Source: Takakia lepidozioides
Taxonomy: Eukaryota; Streptophyta; Takakiopsida; Takakiales; Takakiaceae
Assembly (NCBI GenBank): GCA_030704615.1
Contig: CM060732.1
Location: 36,995,053-37,059,052, forward strand
Length of the DNA: 64,000 nucleotides
Direction: 5' to 3'
Part shown: positions 22,801-34,800 of the stretch, piece after piece
Numbering within the stretch: the stretch's first letter is position 1
Layout of the letters: every line of letters starts with the position of its first letter
Program-made: the position numbers and the translations under genes
Notes under the pieces: model-generated
Told to the model about the DNA's origin: nothing
Database searches by the model: none
Seen by the model: only the letters and a program-made list of their open reading frames with translations

Positions 22801-25800
22801 TAGCCCAAGAGCTCCAAGCTCATAAGGCAGAGGCTTATTCTTGGGCTAGCATAGTCAAGGGAAGCACTGGACCATCCAACAGCAGTTCCCGCACTTTAGA
22901 AGAGACAGTCTCGGCTATCCTGCGGGAGGAACAGCAAAGGGCTTTCAAAGCCCTTAACATCCGGGTCACTGGGAAGCTAGGGACCCTTGCAGAGGGTGAC
23001 CCCCTTGAAGCGGCAACCACCCTCATCCAACAATATTTGGCTCTACCACGGGGAGCAAGTGGCATTGAACGGGCTTGGCGTGTAGGAACATCGGAGCACA
23101 AAGTCTTGTTCATCAGATTTAGGGACAAGGGTGCTCGGGAGAGGGTTCTATGTCAGAGGCCTCAATTGAGAGGCCACGACATGTAAAGGATTTGACCCCC
23201 ATGCAATACAATGCCATGTGGGCTCAACTCGCGTAGGTCAAACAGCCTCGGGCACAGGGTTATTATGCGGTGTACCGAGATGGTCATCATTAGAGAACAG
23301 GAGCGTCGCCCCTCTAACTCTAAATAGGGGTTGGGGCCCCATGAGACCAACACAGGCTCGCATTTGAACATAGGCTCATGGAACTGCAATGGCTCTTTGT
23401 GGAGCCATCCTCATGGGCTTCTCGATATCCTCTCCAAGCGTGATATTCTTTTTCTCTTGGAAACACATGCATACGAAGGCAAGGACCCTCCATCTATTCT
23501 CGGATATAGCTTTCAGTCAATGACTCAGCCACGCATAGGACTCAAAGGCTCTGGTGGAGTAGCTTGTTACTTTGCTGACTGGCTCTCCCACATATCTCAT
23601 TCCCATACAAAGACCCATTGGCAAGGTACATTTGGTGTCACATCAAAGGCTATAATCCGCAACCAAACATTCTATTGGTGGGATGTTACCTTTGCCCTGG
23701 CTACATCTCCACACAGTGGCCTCCTCATGCGAACAGATTCACCGTATGTTCCACTGGAAGAGGATATATCCCGTCTCCGTACCTCACACACAGACAAATT
23801 CTTGGTTGGCGATTTCAACGCCCGTACACGTTCTCTATAGGCTCCAACGTTCGACCCCACGGACCCTCTACACATCCAACACTCACACGTGACCTTGGAG
23901 AGGCAAAGTCCAGACATCTCTAGCGAAATCACAAGCTATGGTCACCATCTACTTAAGTTTTGCAAGATTTAGGGGCTTGTCATTTACAATGGCACGACCA
24001 TTTTCAAATCCTCCAGTCAGTTCACCTGACATAGTGTGGTTGACTATCTCTTGGGGACCCCCAACACAATTGATAGAGTTAGCTCTTTTTACATCATGAG
24101 GTACCCGGATTCTGATCACTCTTGCCTTTCCTTTGCATTTCCTTCCATCTCTTTCCCCGTCAGGGGGGGCTCCTCCGCTTCTGTCCCTTCACACCCTTGT
24201 ATTCACTTTAATACCTCCTTCTTTCACTTACACGACGCTGATTATGAAAGATGCCTAGCTTCAATCCTCCCCTCCATCTTAGCTCTACCATCTACTGCTG
24301 ACAAGGCTACCCATCTAACACACGCTCTTTGGAACTCAGCCCTGCGTTCCTTCCTAGTCACCCTCCCATCTACCTCCTCACCCCTCTCCACTCGTAGATA
24401 TGTACCTTTCTATGACGAAGAATGCAAAGTGGCTAGAACGTCACATCAAATTTCTACTCCCGGATATCCATTCCTCTCCAGATTCCAAAAACCTAGCTCT
24501 CAAGCATATTAAGTCCCTCATTAGATCCAAAAAGAGAGCCGACACTCTCAAGCTGCAATCTACTTTCCTTGCAAATGTTTTCTCCTTGTTCTTTTTGGTC
24601 CCTCCTTAAACCTCACAGAGAACCACCTGCGATCAGTGACATTCACGTCTAGCATGAGTATGCCCAGTCATTGTACCATTCCCCGATCCAAACTCCCTCC
24701 CCCATAACCTCTAAACCCCTACACTTCTCTCTCTTTATTACAGCCAATGTCAGCAAGGCAATCAAGAAGCTGCAAAATGGCAGGGCATTGGATATTTCAG
24801 GGCTACCAGGGTGAATTCATCAAGCACGCAGCACCCACTTTGGCCCCATTTATAGCTCACCTCTTCAATAAGGCAGTGCAATATGGCTTTCCAACGGAGT
24901 GGACAAAGAGCATCATCCACCCCCTCTTTAGCAAAACCAAGATCATGGTTTTCGGTGGCCAGGCCGACCGCAGATTTCTCAACAATCAGGAGGTTGAGAT
25001 AGTCAAATCGTACCAGTATCTGGGTCTGGTTATCCACCCCCCCAAATTCCAGTTTGCAGCAACTGCCCTGGACAGATTGACAAAAGGCAAGGCAGCCTCC
25101 ATCCGCCTTCAGGCCAAATGCAAACAGATACATCTGCGCCATCCCCCAACCAAAAAGTGGCTGTTTGACAGCGTTGTCACCCCTGCTGCCACTTTTGGTT
25201 GTGAATTCTGGGCACCTGCTGTCCCAGTTTCCCGGTGGCAAAAGAATCTAGAACCATTGGAATCATCTTTTCTCCAAGCAATGCTTGGCGCCAGAGGCAC
25301 AACTCCGTCTCACATCCTGAGTGCAGAATTCGCATGCGTGCCACTGCAAACTGAGGCCCTCTTCCAGCTTACATTTTTCTGCATAGGTTACAAGCCCTTC
25401 CCCCCAAGGGGCTTGTGGTCGCAACATCTATCAGGCTCAAAAATGCAGGTTTCAAACAATCTTGGTATGCTCGAGTGGTGAACGCCATGGACTCTCTATT
25501 GCTTCACACTTACCAGTGAATCCAAAAGGGGTGGACAAAGCAAGATTGCAACAAACTCATTAGAAGAGAGCTTATGGAACTACATGTCAGGAGAACTTGG
25601 AAGCTACCCAACCTCATGACAAAGCTCCATTTCTATCGAGAAACATTATTGGTTCTCCGAGATGATAGAATCTTGCGGCCCAATTACCTCTCGGCATCTT
25701 CATCTCCTTCTCTCCTGAGGGCATTGGGGCGGTTCAGGGTGGGCTCCCACAACCTACAGATAGAGCTGGCAGATGGGAAAACCTACAGCGAGAGGACCGC

Positions 25801-28800
25801 CTATGTCCAGCTTGCATAGGGCGCAACCAGGAAATTGAAACTGAAGAACACTTCTTCTATTGCCCTCTATACTATGAGATCCATGGCAGATTCCACTGTC
25901 TATTCCGTGGAACCCAATCTCTCACTGAAGTCTTTCACTATGAAGATCAGAAATGCTTGGCAGCTTACCTGCACGAGGCACTCACCCTTAGACATTCACT
26001 CGAACAATATTTTTTATCTCTGGCTCTGGTTTTTATTTCCTCTCTCATGTTTTCTTCCATTTTGTCCCATAAGCTCTATGAGCTTTCCGCGGACGTTATA
26101 AACCACCATTTCATTTCATTTCATTTCTTTCTCTTCCCTTCCCCAAGAATACTCACTTTTTTACTTACAAACATTCCTCTCACACATCCTCCAGCACATT
26201 TCACGCACAGTCTCTCAGTGTCAGACTCGCATACACCCCTAAGAATGGTTTCAACGCATTGGTGCTCTTGAATATGAGTCGCACAACATACTCCCCCGTG
26301 TGCCTGTCCAGAGTTGTGTCCTCCTTTCTTTCTCCATTTCATTTCGTTTCGTTTCGTTTTCTCTCTTTGCCTTCTTTCTCGTTTCTCTCTCTCGCGTGCA
26401 CGGCAACACGTCGACGCTCGCGCGTTGGCGCGCTAGCGCCGCCTCCACCACACCATGATGTCCTCCAAACGCCAAAGGACGGTTGGCAAGGAGGCAGACT
26501 CCCTGTCTCCCTCACCCCGACCTGATTCCCCTATGCTTCTTCTTCCTGCCCTTGTCTCTCAACAGGCCTCTCCTTTGCGTCAGTACTCCACAAGGAATGC
26601 TGATGTTCAAACGCTTTGGGACCAAATCACCATCTTACAAACGAAATGCATCTCGGAGGAGACTATGCAGCGAACATCCGAGACAAAGACTGGGAGACGT
26701 GGATGCTTCCCTAGACAAAGACTGGGAGACGCGGATGGCTTCCCTAGATAAAGACTGGGAGAAGCGCATGGCTTCCTTGGACAAAGATTGGCAGAAACGC
26801 ATGACGGACACAGACACAGACTTGGAGAAGTCGCTGGACAATATGCGAGTTCAGGACAGTGCTTCACGGGCCTCTCTTCAGGAGTGCCATAGCAAACTTC
26901 AAGGTCTGTCGAAACATCTCAATGACAAATCCACACATACGCATCTTTCAAAACTTGAAGGCGAAGTGAGGACCTTCGCAGAGAAGAGCCTCCCAGATCC
27001 CCTTACGACAAGCATCCACCTGCTATTGGAATCCCTTAGCAAAGAGCTAGAAACACACAGAACTGTGACGTCTACAATGGCTCGGGAGCTCCAAGCTCAC
27101 AAGGCGGAGGCCTCCTCCTGAGCTAATATAGTTAAGGGGAGCACATCCAACAACAGTCCTCACTCCCTAGAGGAGACAGTCTCGGCTACCTTGTGAGAGG
27201 AACAGCAACGGGCTTTCAAAGCCCTTAACATCAAGGTCACTGGGAAGCTAGGGAGCCTTGCTGAAGAGGACCCTCTTGACGCTGCCACCAGCCATATTCA
27301 GCATAACCTTGCTCTACCACGGGGAGCGAGTGGCATTGAAAGGGCTTGGCGTGCAGGATCTTCAGAGCACAAAGTCCTCTTCATTAGATTCAAGGACAAG
27401 GGTGCTCGGGATAGAGTCCTCAGGCATAGGCCTCAATTGAGAGGTCAGGGTATGTACCTCAGCGATGACTTGACCCTTTTGCAATACAACGCCATGCGGG
27501 CGCAACTCTTGCAGGTTAAACAAGCTCGAGCTCAGGGGCACTATGCCGTGTACCGAGATGGGAGGGTAATTGTCCAGGAGCACGAGCATCGCCCCTCTAG
27601 CTCTAAAAAGGGGTTGGGGCACCATGAGACCAACGCACGCTCACATCTACACATTGGCTCATGGAACTGTAATGGCTCGTTGTGGAGCCACCCCCAAGGG
27701 TTTCTAGATGTTCTTTCCAAGTGTGATGTTCTTTTTCTTTTGGAAACACATGCGTACGAAGGAAAAGACCCCAATTTTATTCTCGGTTATAGTGTTCAGT
27801 CAGTGATTCGTCCACGTACAGGTCTCAAAGGATCAGGAGGTGTGGCTTGTTACTTTGCCGACTGGCTTCTCCCATTTATCTCCTTCCCATAAAAAGACCC
27901 AATGGCAAGGTACATTTGGTGTCACATTAAAGGCTACAACATCCTGCTGGCGGGATGTTATTTTGCTCCGGCTGCATCTCCGCACAGTGGCCTATATATT
28001 CGAACAGATTCACCATACGTTCCATTGGAAGACGATATGGCCCGTCTCCGTACCCCACACACGGACATTTTCTTGGTTGGAGATTTCAATGCCCGTATAG
28101 GATCACTACAGGCCCCTACCTTCGACCACACGGATCCTTTACACATCCAACACTCACATACGGAGTTGGAGAGGCAAAGTGCAGATTCCTCTTGCGAAAT
28201 CACAAGCTACGGTAACCATCTACTCAAGTTTTGTGAAACTCAGGGGCTTGCCATTTACAATGGAACAACCAACTTCAAATCCTCCAGCCCAGTTCACTTG
28301 CCACACGTACAAGGGCCAGAGCGTGGTTGACTATCTCTTGGGGGAGCCCCAACAAGTCTGATAAAATAAGCTCCTTTTACATCACGAGGTACCCGGATTC
28401 TGGTCACTCTTGCATTTCCTTTGCATTTCCTTCCATCTCCCTCCTTGTGAAGGTCCCCTCTGCTTCTCTTCCCTTCCACCCACGTATCCACTTTAATACC
28501 CCTTTCTCTCACTTACACGACGCCGAGTATGAAACATACCTGGCATCAACCCTCCCCTCCATTCTGGATCTACCATCTCTTAACGACAAGGCTACACATC
28601 TTACTCTAGCCCTTTGGGACTCAGCCCTGCGATCCTTTCCCGTCACCCTTCCATCTACCTCCTCACCCTTCTCCACTCGTCGTTATGCACCATTTTATGA
28701 TGAGGAATGCAAGACTGCTAGGCGTCACATCAAATCTTTACTACTTGACAACAATTCGTCTCCAGAGTCCACTAATCTTGCTCTTAAGCACTATAAGTCC

Positions 28801-31800
28801 CTCATTAGATCCAAAAAGAGAGCCTACACTATCAAGTTGAAATCTTCTTTCCTTGCTAAAATCAGATTTTCTCCTCGTTCTTTTTGGTCCCTCCTTAAAC
28901 CTCATAGAGACCCTCCTCCCATCACTGACATTCACATCTGGCATGAGTATGCACAGTCTTTGTACCATTCCCCAACCCAAACTCCCTCTCCTATAACCTC
29001 TAAACCCCTTCACTTCTCTCTCTTTACTACAACCAATGTCAGTAAGGCAATCAAGAAGCTGCAAAATGGCAGAGCAGTGGACATTTCAGGACTTCAGAGG
29101 GAATTCATCAAGCATGCTGCACCTACTTTAGCCCCTTTTATAGCTAACCTCTTCAATGAGGTAGTGCAACGGGGCTTTCCAACATAGTGGACAAAGAGCA
29201 TCATCCACCCACTCTTCAAGAGCAGTGACAGGCTCGCACCGACCAACTATCGTACTATCATGGTGTCCTCATTACTTGCTAAACTGTTTGGGGCAGTAGT
29301 CATGGAACTGGATGATTGGGCTGAGTCCTCTCGCATTCGTGCTGAGGGACAGGCTGGTTTCCGTCGCAACAGATCCACTATTGACCACATCTTCACTCTT
29401 CAGGTTATGGTGGAAAGTGCACGCTATGACAAAAGAATGGTCTATGTTTGCTTCTTGGACTTTCACAAAGCCTTTGATTCAGTTCCTCGGGACCTTCTCT
29501 TCCAACGGCTCCATAGAGTGGAAGTCCCTCCATACATCCTTTGTGCCATCTCTTCTATGTATGAGATTGTCACTGGCATGGTCAACGTCGCTGGTGAATT
29601 CTCAGCCGAGGTCCACAGCAACATTGGAGTCAAACAGGGCTGCCCCCTTTCACCTACCCTGTTCGGGATCTACATTGACGCCTTGGGGAATTCCATATCA
29701 AAAAACCATGGGGTTGGGGTACCATTGGATGGGGGACCAACACAATCAGATCTCCTCTACGCTGATGATGTTGCCCTTTTGGCACAATCCCCGGTCTTCC
29801 TGCAACGCCATCTCAAAATTTTGGAACAGTTCTGCAAAGACTATGGGATGCAAGTCAATCTTAGCAAGACCAAGATCATGGTCTTCAATGGCCAGGCTGA
29901 TCGTAGATTCATCTTCAACCAGCAGGAAATTGAGATGGTGAAATCATACCGGTACCTGGGTCTGGTTATCCACTCCCCCAAGTTTCACTTTGCAGCCACT
30001 GCCTTGGACAGATTGACTAAAGGTAAGGCGGCCTCCGTCCGCCTTCAGGCCAAATGCAAGCAAATACATCTGCGTCATCCCCCAACCAAAAGGTGGCTGT
30101 TTGACACTGTCGTCAGCCCTGCTACCATCTATGGTTGTGAGTTCTGGGCACCTGGTGTCCCTGTCTCCTGGTGGGAAAAGAATTTGGAACCATTACAGTC
30201 ATCTTTTCTCCAAGCAATGCTTGGCGCCAGGAGCACAACTCCATCTCAGATCCTAGGTGCAGAGTTCGCATGTGTACCATTGCAATCCGAGGCCCTCTTC
30301 CGGCTTACAATCTTTCTCCATAGATTACAGGCCCTTCCACCCAAGGGGCTCGTGGCAAGGGCCCTCACAACATCTATGAGGCTCAAAGCTGCAGGTTTCA
30401 GGAACTCCTGGTATGCTCGAGTGGACAGTTTATTTCAACGTAACGGACTTTCTACTGCTTTCCTATTACCAATGAATCCAGATGAGGTGGACATCACATC
30501 CAGACATGACCGCAACAGACTCATTAGGAGAGAGCTGATGGAATTACATGTCAAGAGAACTTGGAAGCTACCCAATCTCACGACAAAGCTCCACTTCTAT
30601 CGAGAGACATTCTTGGTGCTCCGCGATGATAGAATCTTGAGACCTAATTACCTCTCAGCATCCTTATCTCCTTCCTTCCTTAGGGCATTGGGGCGGTTCA
30701 GGGTGGGTTCCCACAACCTACGGATAGAGACTGGCAGATGGGAAAACCTGCAACGGGAGGACCGCCTATGTCCAGCTTGCATAGGGCGCAGCAAGGAAAT
30801 TGAAACTGAAGAACACTTCTTTCTTCTACTGCCCTCTGTACTACGAGATCTGTGGGAGATTCCACTGTTTATTCAGTGGAACCCAAACTCTCACTGACGT
30901 CTTCCACTATGAGGATAAAAAATGCTTGGCAGCCTACCTGCACGAGGCCTTCACCCTTAGACAATCGCTAGAACATTAATTGTGGTTTCTGGATTTGTTC
31001 CTCTCTCATGTTCTTCCATTTTGTCCCATAAGCTCTATGAGCTTTCCGCGGACGTTATAAAGCACCATTTCATTTCTTCCTGGCCCTGTTCACAGTAACT
31101 CCTGGGTAATTTCGTATAGATTAATTCCATTATTAAACGTTTATCCATTTTGATGGTCCAGGAGACTGAAAGGCATAAGTCCGTTGCAATGACCTGTGAT
31201 GCACGAATAGCAAACAGAGAGCAGGCTCTCTTCCACGAAAAGGTCAGTAAATTTCTATCATATATCTCCATAAGTAGCTTTGTGTGATCGCTGTAGGTGA
31301 ATGAGATTGCCAAACGGGTGTATGTGTGATGGTGTCCAGGAGGCAGCACAGCAAGTGTTGAACAGCCAAATAGTCAAATTGAAAGCTGAAGTAGCCGCAC
31401 TGCAGGTCCACTCTCTTCCCCCCCACCCCACCTTGTTTCTTGAGTTGTTATACACTTATCCAGTAACTCTTCGGGCTTCATGTCGGCACTGAAATGTTTC
31501 TTCTTTCTTTATACTGTGAGATCTGTGGGAAATTCAATTGTCTATTCCGTGATACTCAATCTCTCATGGAGGTCTTCCATTACAAGGATCAGATTGCTGG
31601 TAGCTTACCTGCATGAGGCGTTGACTCTTAGACAATCCCTTGAGCAATAGTTTCTTTTGAGATGGTTGTGGGCCCCCCCTCCCTCTTTCTCGTTTTATTC
31701 TTCCTCTTGTCCCGTAAGCTCTTTGAGCTTCCCATGGACGTTGTGAAGTGCCAATTTCATTTCATTTCATTTCTTTTCTTTCTCTTGTCCCATAAGCTCG

Positions 31801-34800
31801 TTGAGCTTTCAAATGACGTCATTTCATTTGAATTCATTTCTTTTCTTGTTTTTCAAAATGAAGGATGGGCACCCTTTTTCTTTGAGAACATTCTGCAAGA
31901 TAGTTAGTTAGATGGGTGCTTGGGCCCCGTGGACATAATGAATCTCATCTTCTTTCTTCTTCTCTCCTAGGAACATTTAGAGTCTCATTGTAGTTCTCTT
32001 CTTGTTCTACCCTGTCCCATGGGCCATTGTGGCCTTCTGTGGACATTTAAAGTCTGTCTTTATTTCACTGTGGATGTTGTAAAGTCATGTTCTTTCCACT
32101 GTTTATTCAGTGGAACCCAAACTCTCACTGATGTCTTCCACTATGAGGATAAAAAATGCTTGGCAGCCTACCTGCACGAGGCCTTCACCCTTAGACAATC
32201 GCTAGAACATTAATTGTGGTTTCTGGATTTGTTCTTCTCTCATGCTTTCTTCCATTTTGTCCCATAAGCTCTATGAGCTTTCCGCGGATGTTATAAAGCA
32301 CCATTTCATTTCAGGTCTGGTTAGCACAAGGGCCGGTAGAAGGCAAAGATGTACCTCTCCTGGTCAGCCTCAACCTGTCTGTATTGTTTGAAAGTATTCT
32401 CATTGCGACAGATTGTATCCTTCATATCAACAATGAGTTTCACTTGCTCTATTATCTCAGCTTTGTTTCACTTGGCAGCCTACCTACACGAGGCCTTCAC
32501 CCTTAGACAATCGCTAGAACATTAATTGTGGTTTCTGGATTTGTTCCTCTCTCATGTTTTCTTCCATTTTGTCCCATAAGCTCTACGAGCTTTCCGCGGA
32601 CGTTATGAAGCATGTTTTTCTTTCCATTTTGTCCCATAAGCTCTATGAGCTTTCCGCGGACGTTATAAAGCACCATTTCATTTCATTTCATTTCACTGTT
32701 TCTTTCTTTTACCTGCTGAGGTCCTCAAAAAGTGGCAGAAACTCAGTCCAAAGATTTGTACAATGGTAGGCCCATGAATTTGACAGCATGGGTCAGGACC
32801 CTGACTAATGCACAAACTGGCTGCACAATGTGGCACTACTTCCTGCTGTCTTCTCTCAACTTTTGAATGTATTATGAAGGCCTGTGCTTGTTTACAGTCT
32901 GTCCTGTGTAATTTCCTGTTTTCTGTTTCAACTCACGTGGCCGCTCATTAATTCGGGAAATCCTGTATTATCTCTGTCAAACAGAGCCAGCTGGAGGCAA
33001 AGGACAAGGAGCTCTCTAAAGGGAAAAAGGTATAGAAAATAAGGAGTATTACATAGAATGCTAGTAGTTCTACTACGTAGTCCAAATCCTTTCAACATAC
33101 CCTGTAGATGTAGTGCCTTCTCCCTCTCTTCCAACCAAAGTGGGCATATTCCCCACAGTGGATGGCAGTGTGACCACAGCCACATATGCCACATCTTTTT
33201 TTGATACAGGGTTGTTGTAGCATGGTTAATACACATTATGATCCCATAGACTCATGCCATGGCCAATTGACAATCAAATAACCCTATTACCAAATTCAAT
33301 CATTTTCACGCCGATGTCAGGCTACCACAAGACTGGCTTTGGGTTACTAACCTGAGAGCCACTGATTCAGATATAGTGGCACACAAAAAGTACTTCCATT
33401 TAGCACCACTGTAGAGAGATAATGGACATCTGCTCAATCTTATCTTGTGGCTTATCTGACTCTGAGTGTTTCCTTATCATTGGCAGAGATTTGCTGCCAG
33501 TTCTGAAGACTACGAGTCTCAGATTGCCCAACAGATCAAGCTGGTCACGAGAGCTGAGCTTGCCAAGACTGGCGCTGAAGAGAAAGTGGTCTTACTGTCA
33601 TCAGAGCAGGTACCTGCGTCCCCCCTTCAGATCAAACTCCACCCTTTATCTCATTTCATTTCATATCTTCTAAGGGAGGGTCAGGGTGGGCTTCCACAGT
33701 CTGCCGATAGAGACTGGTAGGTGGGAAACCTGCAATGTGAAAACCGACTATGCCCCGCTTGCGCTGGGAACAACAGGGAAATTGAAAGTGAAGAACATTC
33801 CTTATGCCCTTTACACTATGAGATCCGGGGGAAGTTCAACTGTCTATTCCGGAATACCCAATTTCTCACAGAGGTCTCCCGTTACGAGGAAGTACTTGGC
33901 AGCTTACCTGCATGAAGCGTTGACTTTTAGACAATCCCTTGAGCTTTAGTTGTTTTTGGGCTCTTTGTGGCCCCTCTCTCTTTCTTGTTTCTTTCTTCCT
34001 CTTGTCCCATTTGGTCTTTGAGCTTCCCGTGGCCGTCATACTTTCTGCGGATGTTATAAAGTTCCATTTCATTTCATTTCATTTCTCTTGCTCTCATTCT
34101 ACTTGTGTCCCTTGGTGTCTTTGAATCTCTGTAATTCTTTCTTCCTCATGCATGTGACAGCTCTGGGAGGTACCAGAACAGAAACCGAACTGCACAGATT
34201 CAGAGGTTCAGGTTGCAAACTGTTGCATAACCTTGTCGTATCTATGAAAATGCCAGCTCTTTATTAACAACTCGAATCTTTACAGATGAAAATGCAGGAG
34301 AGAATCAAAGCAGCAGAAGCTAGCCAGAGGAAGATGGAACAAAAGATGGAGGCAGACCTTCTGAAGAACTCTGAAGCCATCTCTAAGGAGCTTGCAAAGG
34401 TAGGTCCTTCTCTACTTCGCTGTTCTACGGCTATCATATTTTGTGCTATGGGACCTCTATGCCTTCCATGGATGTAGTAAAAATTTGGTCTTTTCCCTCT
34501 CCTGTAGCCCTAGTGGGTCCCATAGGCCTCTCGTGGAGGTAAGAAAATTCTTCTTCTCTGCCTTGTATTGGCATGATTAACTGGGTGAAAGCACTCGAGG
34601 TTGTACAGCACTATCATCACAGTGGTTGTACCACAATACAACGATGTCAATCCAGACTAGGCAGAATACAACTTTGCTGTTGCAACAGGGACTGGGTGGT
34701 GATAAGATGGTGTAGAAATGAAATGAAATGAAATGGTGCTTTATAACGTCCGCGGAAAGCTCGTAGAGCTTATGGGACAAAATGGAAGAAAACATGAGAG

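Larger units (their letters stand above)
26129..31075 (+). mobile_element. LINE family 1, copy C (near full-length, about 4.9 kb)
   Basis: This is the most complete copy. A CpG-rich leader (26395-26453) precedes ATG 26454. ORF1 has a repeated coiled coil (about 26690-26830), an RRM-like part (KALNIKVTGKLG, RPQLRGQGM) and runs in one frame into the endonuclease (IGSWNCNGSLW, LVGDFNARIG, 27640-28290). The RT follows with GQAGFRRNRSTIDH, CFLDFHKAFDSVPRD, GVKQGCPLSPTLFG and LLYADDVALLA (29258-30400), then the CPACIGRSKEIE zinc knuckle. It ends in the AAGCTCTATGAGCTT hairpin and CATTTC at about 31075. Lesions: stops at 27119-27121, 27194-27196, 27890-27892 and 29185-29187, frameshifts near 26690, 28320 and 30822. 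It sits head-to-tail behind copy B in an LRRC45-like intron. The exact 5' end is not fixed. Confidence 0.92.
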
